Below are positions 28,527-38,208 of a stretch of 64,000 bases of DNA, one piece after another. The translations under genes were made by a program, and so were the position numbers. Each line of letters starts with the position of its first letter. Position 1 is the first letter of the stretch. The stretch comes from Shewanella halifaxensis HAW-EB4. Lineage in GTDB: Bacteria > Pseudomonadota > Gammaproteobacteria > Enterobacterales > Shewanellaceae. The notes below the pieces were generated by a model. That model was not told the origin of the DNA and did not search any database. It saw only the letters and a list, made by a program, of their open reading frames with translations. The stretch spans positions 2,976,001 to 3,040,000 of the forward strand of contig NC_010334.1 of NCBI RefSeq assembly GCF_000019185.1, given 5' to 3'.

Positions 28527-31500
28527 ATATCACCCGCTTTGCCTTAGCAAGACCCGTTACCACCACCATGTTCTTTGTGGCAATACTACTATTTGGCCTC
28601 GCCTCGAGTAGATTATTGCCACTAGAGATGTTTCCTGGCATCGATATTCCTCAGGTGATTGTAGAGGTGCCCTATAAGGGCTCAACACCTGCAGAGGTGG
28701 AGCGTGACATTACCAACGTATTGGAGGAGTCGCTAGCCACTATGGGCGGCATCGAGGAGCTGCGTTCGAGTTCCTCGCAAAATGGCGCCGAAATCGATTT
28801 AAGGATGAAGTGGGGTCAAAACGTTGCCACCAAAAGCCTAGAAGCACGAGAGAAAATCGATGCGGTGCGCCACTTGCTACCTAAGGATGTGGAGCGAGTA
28901 TTCATCCGCCAATTCAGCACCGCTGATATGCCAGTGCTCAATTTACGAATTTCAAGCGACCGTGAGCTTTCAAGCGCTTTTGATTTGCTAGATAAACAGC
29001 TCAAAAAGCCGCTTGAGCGTGTGGAAGGTGTATCGCAAGTCACCCTTTATGGCGTAGAGCAAAAACAGATAGAGATCCGCATTAATGCAGACAAGCTTTC
29101 TGCCAGCAATATTTCAGTGCAATCGCTAAACAGACGACTGCAACAAGAAAACTTTGTCATCAATGCGGGTGTGCTAAAAACTGACTCCCGTGTCTATCAA
29201 GTATCACCCAAGGGCGAATTTAGAAATCTAGATGATATTACCGCATTAGTGTTAGCACCTGGGATCACCTTAGGTGATATCGCTAATGTCAGTTTTTCAC
29301 TGCCAGAACGATTAGATGGCCGTCACTTAGATCAAAACTACGCCGTTGGCTTAGATGTGTTTAAGGAGTCTGGGGCCAATCTTGTCGATGTTTCACAGCG
29401 GGTGATGAAGGTCATTAATGAGGCTAAGCGTGACTCACAGTTTGAAGGCATCAAACTGTTTGTTATGGAAGATCAGGCTTACGGCGTGACCTCGTCCCTA
29501 CGCGACTTGCTCACAGCCGGACTAATTGGTGCCCTGCTCTCGTTTGTGGTCTTATATCTGTTCCTTCGGGATCTGAAGATGACCCTAGTGATCGTCTCAT
29601 CAGTACCTATTGCCATCTGTATGACTCTGGCCGCCATGTACTTTTTAGGTTATAGCCTTAATATCTTATCGATGATGGGGCTACTGCTAGCCGTCGGTAT
29701 GCTAATTGATAATGCCGTGGTGGTCACCGAAAGTGTGCTGCAGCAGAAACAGGCTCAAATAGCAGATGGCTCAGCACAAGAAGCGGGAGTGGCCAAGATA
29801 AACAGCAGCGCCATTCTTCGCGGCGTCGATAAAGTCTCGCTTGCCGTGCTTGCTGGCACATTAACGACGGCAATTGTCTTCTTGCCAAACATATTTGGTG
29901 TAAAAGTCGAGCTGACCATCTTCTTAGAACATGTGGCCATCGCCATCTGTATCTCCCTTGCCGCCTCTTTGTTGGTAGCTAAGACCCTATTGCCGTTAAT
30001 GCTCAGTAGGATGAGCTTTAGCCAAAAGAAGGCGCCTAAAAAGAGTCACCTTCAAGCGAGATACCAAACTAGCCTCAACTGGATATTGGCGCACCCGCGT
30101 ATTTCAGGTGTACTAGCCATGGTTATTCTAGCTTCGACGGCGCTACCACTGAGTATGGTGAAGCAAGATCAGTCCGACGGTGAGGGGAATAATCGTTTAT
30201 ACATTAACTATCAAGTTGAGGGCCGCCACAGCTTAGATGTCACCGAAGCGATGATCACTAAGATGGAAACCTACCTTTATGCCAATAAGGACGAGTTCCA
30301 AATTGATTCGGTATACAGTTATTTTGCTGCCGATAGAGGTCAATCGACGCTTATTTTAAAAGAAGATACCGAAGTCGATATGAAGGCGCTTAAGAAAACC
30401 ATACGCGAAGGCTTCCCCAAATTTGCCATCGCTAAGCCGCAATTTGGTTGGGGTGGGGAAAACAATGGGGTACGGGTGTCGCTTACCGGACGCTCGACTA
30501 CAGAGTTAATTCACCTTAGTGAGCAAGTGATCCCTCTGCTGAGCAATATCGATGGCCTTACCGATGTACGCTCAGAGCTAAACGGTGCGCAGCAAGAGGT
30601 AGTCATTCGTATCGACCGTCAGATGGCAGCCAGACTGGACTTAAAACTCAATGAAGTCGCATCAAGTATCTCTATGGCCCTTAGAGGTACACCTCTGCGT
30701 TCATTCCGTCACGATCCTAGCGGCGAACTGCGTATCGAGATGGCGTATGAGCAGCAATGGCGATTATCGCTTGAGAAGTTAAAGCAACTGCCAGTGATCA
30801 GGATTGATAACCGCGTTTATACCTTAGACAGCTTGGCCAAAATCGAAATTTTGCCAAGGTTTGACACCATTAGGCATTACGACAGACAAACGGCGCTTTC
30901 AATTGGGGCGAACTTAGATGAGCTGACAACAGAGGAAGCACAGGAGAAAATCACCCAAGTGATGGACAGCGTTAACTTCCCTGCGGGTTACGGTTACTCA
31001 TTACGAGGCGGCTTTCAAAAGCAAGATGAAGATGAAGCGGTAATGGCAACCAATATGATATTGGCCATTGCGATGATCTATATCGTCATGGCGGCCCTAT
31101 TTGAGTCACTACTATTACCAACGGCAATTATCACCTCGATTCTGTTCTCTATTACCGGCGTGTTTTGGGCACTGCTGTTTACCGGCACACCGATGTCGAT
31201 TATGGCGATGATAGGTATTTTGATTTTGATGGGAATTGTCGTCAATAACGGCATTGTATTGGTGGATCAAATCAATCAACTTTCACCTGAGCTTGATGAG
31301 CTATCAGACACTATCAGTGCAGTGTGTTATACCCGATTGCGCCCAGTGCTGATGACTGTAGGCACTACGGTACTTGGTCTAGTGCCACTCGCAATGGGAG
31401 ACACTCAACTAGGAGGCGGCGGCCCGTCGTATTCACCGATGGCGATTGCGATTATCGGTGGACTCACCTTCTCAACGGTCACCAGCCTATATTTGGTGCC

Positions 31501-31600
31501 TCTATGTTATCAAGCGCTCTATAGAATGCGTCACCGCAGCGCAATTCGCCTCGGGCAAGCAGACAGTTTCTCAAGAAAGTTGTTACCTTGGATGAGTTAA
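28523..31600 (+). CDS. RND efflux permease, second of two
   Basis: 1025 residues, full RND length. It begins MNITRFALARPVTTTMFF; the TM4 segment is GMLIDNAVVVTESV (DN, not DD) and the TM10 segment GIVVNNGIVLVDQI. Its ATG overlaps the stop of the preceding permease, so both are made from one message. Two different RND permeases with one fusion protein suggest a heteromeric pump of the MdtBC kind, or two pumps sharing an adaptor. The operon ends at the terminator at 31643. Substrate unknown. Confidence 0.9.
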   Translation: MNITRFALARPVTTTMFFVAILLFGLASSRLLPLEMFPGIDIPQVIVEVPYKGSTPAEVERDITNVLEESLATMGGIEELRSSSSQNGAEIDLRMKWGQNVATKSLEAREKIDAVRHLLPKDVERVFIRQFSTADMPVLNLRISSDRELSSAFDLLDKQLKKPLERVEGVSQVTLYGVEQKQIEIRINADKLSASNISVQSLNRRLQQENFVINAGVLKTDSRVYQVSPKGEFRNLDDITALVLAPGITLGDIANVSFSLPERLDGRHLDQNYAVGLDVFKESGANLVDVSQRVMKVINEAKRDSQFEGIKLFVMEDQAYGVTSSLRDLLTAGLIGALLSFVVLYLFLRDLKMTLVIVSSVPIAICMTLAAMYFLGYSLNILSMMGLLLAVGMLIDNAVVVTESVLQQKQAQIADGSAQEAGVAKINSSAILRGVDKVSLAVLAGTLTTAIVFLPNIFGVKVELTIFLEHVAIAICISLAASLLVAKTLLPLMLSRMSFSQKKAPKKSHLQARYQTSLNWILAHPRISGVLAMVILASTALPLSMVKQDQSDGEGNNRLYINYQVEGRHSLDVTEAMITKMETYLYANKDEFQIDSVYSYFAADRGQSTLILKEDTEVDMKALKKTIREGFPKFAIAKPQFGWGGENNGVRVSLTGRSTTELIHLSEQVIPLLSNIDGLTDVRSELNGAQQEVVIRIDRQMAARLDLKLNEVASSISMALRGTPLRSFRHDPSGELRIEMAYEQQWRLSLEKLKQLPVIRIDNRVYTLDSLAKIEILPRFDTIRHYDRQTALSIGANLDELTTEEAQEKITQVMDSVNFPAGYGYSLRGGFQKQDEDEAVMATNMILAIAMIYIVMAALFESLLLPTAIITSILFSITGVFWALLFTGTPMSIMAMIGILILMGIVVNNGIVLVDQINQLSPELDELSDTISAVCYTRLRPVLMTVGTTVLGLVPLAMGDTQLGGGGPSYSPMAIAIIGGLTFSTVTSLYLVPLCYQALYRMRHRSAIRLGQADSFSRKLLPWMS

Positions 31601-31642
31601 TGGGACTGAACACTTAAATAAACTAACGCTTAAATTAAGACC

Positions 31643-31669
31643 AAAAAGGCTGTTAACTCAGCCTTTTTT
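31643..31669 (+). terminator. terminator of the RND operon
   Basis: GGCTG-TTAACT-CAGCC with AAAAA before and TTTTTT after, about 45 bases after the permease stop. Confidence 0.88.
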
Positions 31670-31776
31670 ACACATTACTTTTAGATCACAAAACAATATG
31701 TTTAATATAAGGTTTGACTTTGTTGATGTTAAATAAGATGTTAAATGCCACTATTTAGCATAAGGAAATGCATTTA

Positions 31777-33222
31777 ATGCCAAGGATTTACAATAAAATA
31801 CTCTTTAGTTCGCTGCTAAGCTCACTACTCATCACTCTGCCCTCTTATAGCGAAACCTCATCTGATGCGGTCATTTTCAACTACAAACCCAATTGTATTG
31901 AAAAAGAATTAGGATCAATTAGCCTAAAAACAGAAGATGTAGACTCTCTAACTCAGGAGGACGTTACCCAAGATAGATCTTTGTCAATTGCCCTAGAGCA
32001 GCTTCGCCACATCGCCACGAAGAAGGGCGCCGATGCGTTAATCATTACCCATGTTAATTATCACATTACCAAATATACCGAAAAATTTCGGGAGGCATCG
32101 AATGTCGATGCCAAACACAATAGACTCAATACACAGGTTCAAGCACAAGCTTACAAAATGTGTACAAGCGATAAGTCACTATCTAAAGAGGCTGCGCCCT
32201 ATAACGCCGAGGGCTACATCGTTCACAGTTTCTCCTATGAGTATACGATCAACTTAGATGACTCAAACTCTCTATCGCCTTTCAAACTTTCTAGACAGAT
32301 TATCTTGCCACCAGCAAATATCTCAATAGCGAAAGGGGTTTACGGCATTAAGCTCGGTGCGAGTATCAAGGAAACGCTTGAAAAACTCGGCCCCGCAAGT
32401 ATTGAACTCATGCTTGAAGATAAACAAATAATTATGGGTTACGGAAGAAACCTATGGTTCATCTTTAGCAAAGGCAAGCTCAGTATGGTCACGTCTAAGT
32501 TGCATATGCTAAACGGCGCAGGACTAAACGCTATCGGTTTTAGAGAAGGCTTTGATGATACTCGCTGGAAAATAGAAGACGTATCGCTTCAAAATGACGA
32601 CATGAAACACGTACAGTTAACACTGTCATCAAGCATGACTCAAAAGAGCGATAACCAGCTTATCATCGAGGAAAATCAACAACACCTACTCCTCGATTTT
32701 GACAAATTTCATCCTGAAAAAGCGTCCAGCTCCAAGCAACTGTTAACCCATTTCACCCTGACACCTATCAATAAGTCTCTGGATATGAGTGAGCGCCCTA
32801 ACCTAACAAGCAGTCAACAAGAGTGGTTATTCGAACGCTTAGCGCCACAAAATGGACAAACACTCACTTTAGATGAGCTTAAAAACCATATTCCGTTTGC
32901 TAATAAACTCAATATTGCCAACGACGATAATGTTTGGTGGTTAGTCAGCAACAATATTTTGCTCAGGTTTAATGACCAGCAGCTTGAGAAAGTAAAATTG
33001 AGTGACTCTCTATTTTACAATACTAGTGATAACACCTTTATTAGCACGATTAACGCGCTGAAACTCCCTCTCGAAAAACAAGGCATGCTAGCGCATTTTA
33101 ATGATGCAATTGATAACTTTGAGCAGGTCGATATCGAGAGAGAGCATTTCAGCATTCTGGCAAAATATGAGTCCTATGACGATAACGCCGCACTCTATGA
33201 GTTAGATATATTTTATTATTAA
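31777..33222 (+). CDS. hypothetical exported protein
   Basis: 481 residues from the ATG at 31777. The ATG three codons earlier (31768) is one base from AAGGA, whereas 31777 is ten bases from it. A clear signal peptide (KILFSSLLSSLLITLPSYS, cut near residue 25) suggests periplasmic or secreted location. The segment ALEQLRHIATKKGADALIITHV resembles the helix-strand unit of YbjQ or DUF4156-type small domains. The remainder is not recognised and has few cysteines. GYGRNLWFIFSKGKL may be part of a SmpA/OmlA-like fold (inference). It stands between the RND operon and the large exported protein. A short direct repeat GATGTTAAAT occurs twice at 31725-31746, upstream. Confidence 0.7.
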   Translation: MPRIYNKILFSSLLSSLLITLPSYSETSSDAVIFNYKPNCIEKELGSISLKTEDVDSLTQEDVTQDRSLSIALEQLRHIATKKGADALIITHVNYHITKYTEKFREASNVDAKHNRLNTQVQAQAYKMCTSDKSLSKEAAPYNAEGYIVHSFSYEYTINLDDSNSLSPFKLSRQIILPPANISIAKGVYGIKLGASIKETLEKLGPASIELMLEDKQIIMGYGRNLWFIFSKGKLSMVTSKLHMLNGAGLNAIGFREGFDDTRWKIEDVSLQNDDMKHVQLTLSSSMTQKSDNQLIIEENQQHLLLDFDKFHPEKASSSKQLLTHFTLTPINKSLDMSERPNLTSSQQEWLFERLAPQNGQTLTLDELKNHIPFANKLNIANDDNVWWLVSNNILLRFNDQQLEKVKLSDSLFYNTSDNTFISTINALKLPLEKQGMLAHFNDAIDNFEQVDIEREHFSILAKYESYDDNAALYELDIFYY

Positions 33223-33259
33223 CCAATACCCACATATTTCCCTTAGCCCCTCTGGGATC

Positions 33260-33277
33260 TGTTCCACTTATGAAACA
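33260..33277. promoter_or_regulatory. 18-bp palindrome, candidate activator site (copy 1)
   Basis: TGTTCCA-CTTA-TGAAACA, arms matching at 6 of 7 positions. The same element, as a perfect palindrome, occurs at 38633-38650 upstream of the other large exported protein. It lies 106 bases before a sigma-54-like promoter (33384). A partial third copy, TGTTACACTTTCAT, follows near 33327. Proposed binding site of the VpsR-like regulator encoded at 35994; inferred. Confidence 0.5.
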
Positions 33278-33382
33278 GTTTAACTAACTGAAAAAATTCA
33301 AGATAAATTCAACCTACTGATCCCTGTTACACTTTCATCGCCAAGAGGGATATAACTAATTGAATAATAAGAAATAAATGAT

Positions 33383-33398
33383 TGGCACTATATATGTA
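33383..33398 (+). promoter_or_regulatory. sigma-54-type -24/-12 promoter candidate
   Basis: TTGGCAC-TATAT-ATGTA: the -24 element TGGCAC is exact, while the -12 element is GT in place of GC at the correct 10-base spacing from GG. It lies about 40 bases before the start codon of the 771-residue exported protein, giving a short leader. Confidence 0.5.
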
Positions 33399-33438
33399 TC
33401 TAATCTAGGTGAATATTACGATAAATGAGGTATCAATT

Positions 33439-35754
33439 ATGAGTATTCACAGTAAACCTCGTTTCTCATTCTTACCTATGTTTGCAGCACTTGTTCTTGC
33501 AGGCCTGCCAATGGCAGCTAATGCGCTATCGGGTGCAATTTTCACCACTACAGAAGATGGCGGCATAGTCAATGAGAATGTGAGGTATGGCAGTAAACTC
33601 GAAGTTTACCTTGATGGTGGGCCAAGGATGAATGCGCCAGCATTCGCTGCAGCGCTACCTGACGGTAATTACTATTTCCAAGTTACCGATCCCAGTGGTA
33701 AAGATCTTCTCTCAAGAGACCACATCAGTTGCCGTGAGATTAAAGTCGAAAATGGCGTCATTACTGAGTACCCAGGTGCCGGTGGAATAAACTATGTGAA
33801 AGATAAAGGCGCATGGCAGGCCGTTTCCTGTACGCAGTACCCCACAAACGGTAACAAAACCATGGCGGTTCACGAGTTTAACTCCGACATCGATCACGGC
33901 GGCGATCCCCTCTATGCCATGGTCATCCAGCTCTATCCCTATGATGACACTCCCAACAAAGGTGGGGTCTATAAGGCGTGGGTTACCCCTGTCGGTGACT
34001 ATGAACCTATCAATCAGTTCGACAACACTGGAGGCATGGGAGCAACAAACCAACCTAACCAAGAAGGTTATCAAGCGGGAAACTTCCACGGCTTTATTCC
34101 ACGCTTCGCCAAAACCGATAACTTTAAAGTGAAGGAGAAAAAACCTCAGTACGGTATTATCGCTTTGCGTAACTACCACGATGCCAACTTAAACTGTCGT
34201 TTAGACCTAGGTGAAAAATTTATCTGGCAATGGCAATATGGTATCGAGGATGGCTTAAATGTCCGTAATGACGATAACACCAATGATGAGTCCAGTGGCG
34301 ATCCAACCACGATTTTACTTAAAGAGGCTCTAGGACAGCTCAATGATATTTGGTCTTTGGACCACTTCAGATGGACTGAACATCAAGACAAAAACCTCAA
34401 TAGTCAGTATTTCACGACTTCAGGTTATGTTCATGACTACCAAGCGTTTAGCTCACTCAATACCGGCCCTGAGGATCCTAACCTTTGGGATGGCGATGAC
34501 GCCAATGATTTTATTCAGCGCTTCGTGATGGAGATGCCTTGTCCCGATCTGTTTGATGACGGTCTAGCACCACATACCAGTAATGAGTTCTCTGACTTTA
34601 CACCCGCAGCCTTAGGCGTTGAGCCTCTAGTGGATAGCGACCCACAAATCACTATCACCTTAAGTCAGGTGGGCTTTGCTAATATTAAGGTCAAGAAAAT
34701 CTTTGATACTAACAATAACGGTATCCAAGATGGCAATGAAGTTGGGCTAGCCAACTGGCCAGTTCGATTAAAGTACGCCCCAAGTTTACTGGAATCTAAC
34801 GGTGGACCCGTTCCCGATACGATTAGTAGTACGGTTAATGCCGATGTGTATGCAGAGGTTGTCGCACGCTTTGGACTCACCGCAGATCCGCTCCTAGAGA
34901 ATGGTTACGCAAACCGCATGACCGATGTCAACGGTGAAATGACCTTTAGCGTACTGTTACCTAATGGCTATGGTGATGCGCCATTGACTCAGTATCCATC
35001 TGACTTCTATCAGGTAGAAGAGGCCACAGCGCAAGGTTGGATGGCGACATCAAGTATTACAATCGACTTTGATGTGCGATCCGAGGCCAGCGGCCCAGAT
35101 GGTCGACACCCTCCTATCATGGGTAACGCTTATCAAGACAATAGCAACACCCTTTTAGGTGACGTGGTATTTACCAATATCTGCTTCAACGAAGCGAGTT
35201 TCGGTACTAAAGGTTATTGGCATAACAAGAATGGCTTAGGCGAAATGGAAACCGCTTTTGTCACAAGTTATATCAATAGCTTAGATCCTTATGACAGCGA
35301 AACCAGCTATTTTGGCAAAGGCGATGAGCCATTTGATGGCATGTTCACCAATGGTACTTTGGTCGATACTGCTTACAAAAATGACTCCATCACAGATGGG
35401 ATCTCAGCAGGTGCGGGTACCGTCAAAGCCGAGGTGTCCCACTTCTTAATTGATGGTAATGGCGGCGGCGATCCACGAGAGCAGCTCGCTCAGCAATTGC
35501 TGGCATTTCTGTTCAATATTGAGTATCGCCTAGGTGGTGATGCCGTGTTAATGATGCCTGGCGGAGGCACTATGTCTACCGCAGATATCGTTGCAGCAGC
35601 AATCAGCGCGTGGCAAGGTACAGATGCCGCAGCGCAAAATCACTACAAGACCTTGTTAGATACCTTTAACAACATGAAAGTTGCCGATGGTAACGGTGTT
35701 AAGTACGTACCAAGCGATCCTAGTCAGTGCCCTGCACTGCCCGTCGCATACTAG
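33439..35754 (+). CDS. large exported protein with SdrD B-like domain
   Basis: 771 residues from the ATG at 33439, with GAGG about ten bases upstream; an upstream GTG (33409) lacks a ribosome site. A signal peptide (FLPMFAALVLAGLPMAANA, cut near 31) leads to a unique N-terminal part of about 380 residues. Near residues 417-440 is DTNNNGIQDGNEVGLANWPV, the calcium-binding-type start of an SdrD B-like / Cna-B fold. A C-terminal module from about residue 585 opens FTNICFNEASFGTKGYWHNKNG, a GYW motif common in surface proteins. No sorting signal, GlyGly-CTERM or PEP-CTERM tail is visible. Several cysteines occur (SC, SC, NC, PC, QC). Probably a surface or matrix protein; function unknown. Confidence 0.72.
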   Translation: MSIHSKPRFSFLPMFAALVLAGLPMAANALSGAIFTTTEDGGIVNENVRYGSKLEVYLDGGPRMNAPAFAAALPDGNYYFQVTDPSGKDLLSRDHISCREIKVENGVITEYPGAGGINYVKDKGAWQAVSCTQYPTNGNKTMAVHEFNSDIDHGGDPLYAMVIQLYPYDDTPNKGGVYKAWVTPVGDYEPINQFDNTGGMGATNQPNQEGYQAGNFHGFIPRFAKTDNFKVKEKKPQYGIIALRNYHDANLNCRLDLGEKFIWQWQYGIEDGLNVRNDDNTNDESSGDPTTILLKEALGQLNDIWSLDHFRWTEHQDKNLNSQYFTTSGYVHDYQAFSSLNTGPEDPNLWDGDDANDFIQRFVMEMPCPDLFDDGLAPHTSNEFSDFTPAALGVEPLVDSDPQITITLSQVGFANIKVKKIFDTNNNGIQDGNEVGLANWPVRLKYAPSLLESNGGPVPDTISSTVNADVYAEVVARFGLTADPLLENGYANRMTDVNGEMTFSVLLPNGYGDAPLTQYPSDFYQVEEATAQGWMATSSITIDFDVRSEASGPDGRHPPIMGNAYQDNSNTLLGDVVFTNICFNEASFGTKGYWHNKNGLGEMETAFVTSYINSLDPYDSETSYFGKGDEPFDGMFTNGTLVDTAYKNDSITDGISAGAGTVKAEVSHFLIDGNGGGDPREQLAQQLLAFLFNIEYRLGGDAVLMMPGGGTMSTADIVAAAISAWQGTDAAAQNHYKTLLDTFNNMKVADGNGVKYVPSDPSQCPALPVAY

Positions 35755-35993
35755 TACCACCTAAGCTCAGGGATGAGCTTCACTTTCTACCTATCTCCAA
35801 CTCTGGGGAGCAAAGAGCAAGATCCGATTCAAAGCCAATATCGACACTCATAGTGACAATATTTTGCCAAACGTCAATAACTCGGCATTTTTAGCTGCCT
35901 ATCGGCTTGCGTTCCGTCAAATCCTACCTAAAATTTATACATCGATAGTTCGCCATTGAGGGCACTGACACAGAGTTTCTCTAAGGGAGAACC

Positions 35994-37364
35994 GTGAACA
36001 AATTCCAAAAGAAAAAACCCATTGCTTGTAGAGAGATCCTTGTGCTTGACCTTACTGGTGAGTTTTTTTTCTGTGCAAAAGAGCGCAAACCGTTTCGTTG
36101 GCACTGCATCCTTGCCGATACCCTCGCGAGTGCAAATAAAGCAGTGCAAGATTATAATTTTTTCGTTGCCATTGCAGTGCTATCTAAAAAAACTCAGCAT
36201 CGGGTGCTCAACAGCGTCAATGAGATAAACCAGCGTCAACAGAACATTATTTGGATAGCGGTTTTAATCGATATCGATGCGGTAGATGCAGCACTCATAT
36301 CACGCCTACCCTACTATTTTACCGACTACCACCATCTTCCCATCGACTGGGACCACCTCAACCAAACATTGGGTCATGCTTATGGCATGGCAATCTTGAA
36401 GCAAAAGGAGCAAGGAGGTTGCCGTCATCTTGGTCAGAAAACACCGTTTTTGGGTGACTCTCATTTGATCAATAAACTAAGAAGTAACATTACCAAGGTT
36501 GCCGCATCGGACGAGGCAGTATTGATCAGCGGTGAAACAGGCACGGGGAAAGGCCTATGTGCTCGTCTTATCCATAGCCAGTCAGCCCGAAAAAGAGGCC
36601 CTTTCATCACCATCAACTGTGGCGCCCTGCCACAAAGCTTGATCCATTCTGAGCTATTTGGTCACGAAAAAGGCGCCTTTACTGGCGCAGATAAACAATA
36701 CATAGGCCATATAGAGAGAGCCAATAAAGGCACACTATTTCTAGATGAAATAGGTGATCTTACGTTAGAGTCTCAAGTGAACCTGTTACAATTTCTCGAA
36801 GAGCATATCATCGAGCGTCTCGGTGGCAATAAAACCATCAACATTGATTGCCGGATCATCTTCGCCTCTCATATTAATCTTGAAACCGCTGTCGAAGAGG
36901 GGCGATTTCGTGAAGATCTCTATTATCGCATCAATATACTGCACCTACACGCGCCGAGTCTTAGAGAGCATAAAGAAGATATTTTACTGCTCGCGAATGA
37001 GTACCTTAATCTGTTCAGTCCCGAATATCAAAAGTATACCCTTTCCCCCAAAGCGCTGGATATCATGCTCGCTTATGAATGGCCAGGCAATGTAAGAGAG
37101 CTCAAGAACCGCATACATCGCGGCATTATCATGGCAAATAGCGATCAATTAAGCGCAGCGGATTTAGGCATAAAAATCACCAATATTAAGCCGGATGAAA
37201 ACGATGTGGTTGATCTTGCTCAGCACAGAGTGGTGATCGATACCGAGCTGCTACTCGATGCCATCAAGCGTAATAACCACAATATCTCTGCTGCGGCGCG
37301 TGAGCTCAAGATCTCCAGAACCACCTTTTACCGTCTGATTAAGAAATGCAAAATTAAACTCTAG
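35994..37364 (+). CDS. VpsR-like sigma-54-dependent transcriptional activator
   Basis: 456 residues, GTG start with GGGAG five bases upstream. The N-terminal ~140 residues are receiver-like but without a recognisable phosphorylation pocket, and end GHAYGMAILKQKEQGG, resembling Vibrio VpsR. The AAA+ domain follows: Walker A GETGTGKG near 181, the sigma-54 contact GAFTGA near 228, Walker B GTLFLDEIGDL near 245 and arginine-finger region FREDLYYRINIL. A Fis-type helix-turn-helix ends the protein (NISAAARELKISRTTFYRLI). It should activate sigma-54 promoters, perhaps in response to c-di-GMP as VpsR does. It lies between two large exported protein genes that carry matching palindromes and sigma-54-type promoters, and is followed by a DsbA-like gene 43 bases on. 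Confidence 0.88.
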   Translation: MNKFQKKKPIACREILVLDLTGEFFFCAKERKPFRWHCILADTLASANKAVQDYNFFVAIAVLSKKTQHRVLNSVNEINQRQQNIIWIAVLIDIDAVDAALISRLPYYFTDYHHLPIDWDHLNQTLGHAYGMAILKQKEQGGCRHLGQKTPFLGDSHLINKLRSNITKVAASDEAVLISGETGTGKGLCARLIHSQSARKRGPFITINCGALPQSLIHSELFGHEKGAFTGADKQYIGHIERANKGTLFLDEIGDLTLESQVNLLQFLEEHIIERLGGNKTINIDCRIIFASHINLETAVEEGRFREDLYYRINILHLHAPSLREHKEDILLLANEYLNLFSPEYQKYTLSPKALDIMLAYEWPGNVRELKNRIHRGIIMANSDQLSAADLGIKITNIKPDENDVVDLAQHRVVIDTELLLDAIKRNNHNISAAARELKISRTTFYRLIKKCKIKL

Positions 37365-37407
37365 TGATGGCTATTCGAGTCCATTTGAATAGCCGAGGAT
37401 CCCCACA

Positions 37408-38208
37408 ATGTTAAGATATAAACGACTACCGCTGGCGTTATTACTGACTCCCTTGTTACTTACTGGCTGCCAGCCGCAAAATAACGCCGAATTGCAAAAG
37501 GAGATGGCATCACTCAAGCAGGAAATCACGCAGCTGAAAAAAGAGATGAGTACGATTGGAGGTCAAGTTAACGATATTCATACCATTGCGATGCGATCTC
37601 AAAAGCCGCAATATAAAACCTTACCGACACAGTCTAACTACGGTGAAGATGGTAAATTACCTTTACAGGGCGATGCCACAGCTCAGCTAGCCATTATCGA
37701 GTTTTCAGACTACCAGTGCCCTTACTGTAAACGTTTTATCGATCAAACATTCACTAAGCTAAAATCCAATTATATCGATACTGGCAAGGTGCAATATCTC
37801 ACCCGCGACTTTCCGCTGAACTTTCACCCTAAGGCCAAAGGCGCCGCGATTGCCGCAAACTGCAGTCTGCAACAAGACGCATACTGGCCAATGCGTGATT
37901 CACTGTTCAAGAATATGAAGCAACTCGATGATGAGCTGTACCAACAAATCGCCAGCAATCTCTCATTAGATATGACCAAGTTTAACGCCTGCCTTGCAGA
38001 TGAGCAGATGCTCAATAAGGTGCAGCAAGATGTTGCCTATGGCTCCTCTCTAGGGATCAGAGGCACACCTAGCTTTGTGATTGGTAGAGTCGAGAACGGT
38101 CAATTAATCTCACCCAAGCTGATTGTCGGTGCCCAGAGTTATCAAACTTTCGCGCGATTACTCGATGAGCTACTCGCCAATCCCAAAAAAGTAACTAGCA
38201 AACAGTAA
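37408..38208 (+). CDS. DsbA-family thiol-disulfide oxidoreductase lipoprotein
   Basis: 266 residues. A lipoprotein signal with lipobox LLTGC (Cys near 21) is followed by a charged coiled coil (about 28-55, NAELQKEMASLKQEITQLKK) and a spacer, then a DsbA-type thioredoxin domain: FSDYQCPYCKRF (CPYC active site near 108-111), a helical insert with an extra C-x-C-like pair of cysteines (ANCSLQ, NACLA) and the cis-Pro loop RGTPSFVIG. It belongs to the DSBA-like Thioredoxin_4 group. As a membrane-anchored periplasmic enzyme it would make or repair disulfides. Close behind the activator gene, it may serve the cysteine-containing exported proteins on either side (inference). SD GAGG eight bases before the ATG. 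Confidence 0.88.
   Translation: MLRYKRLPLALLLTPLLLTGCQPQNNAELQKEMASLKQEITQLKKEMSTIGGQVNDIHTIAMRSQKPQYKTLPTQSNYGEDGKLPLQGDATAQLAIIEFSDYQCPYCKRFIDQTFTKLKSNYIDTGKVQYLTRDFPLNFHPKAKGAAIAANCSLQQDAYWPMRDSLFKNMKQLDDELYQQIASNLSLDMTKFNACLADEQMLNKVQQDVAYGSSLGIRGTPSFVIGRVENGQLISPKLIVGAQSYQTFARLLDELLANPKKVTSKQ

Noticed and set aside
35755..35993. GG-N10-GT (near GGCTTGCGTTCCGT) upstream of the VpsR-like activator, as a sigma-54 promoter for self-control
   Set aside because: Neither the TGGCAC nor the TTGC element is recognisable, and no TGTTYCA-N4-TGAAACA palindrome lies nearby.
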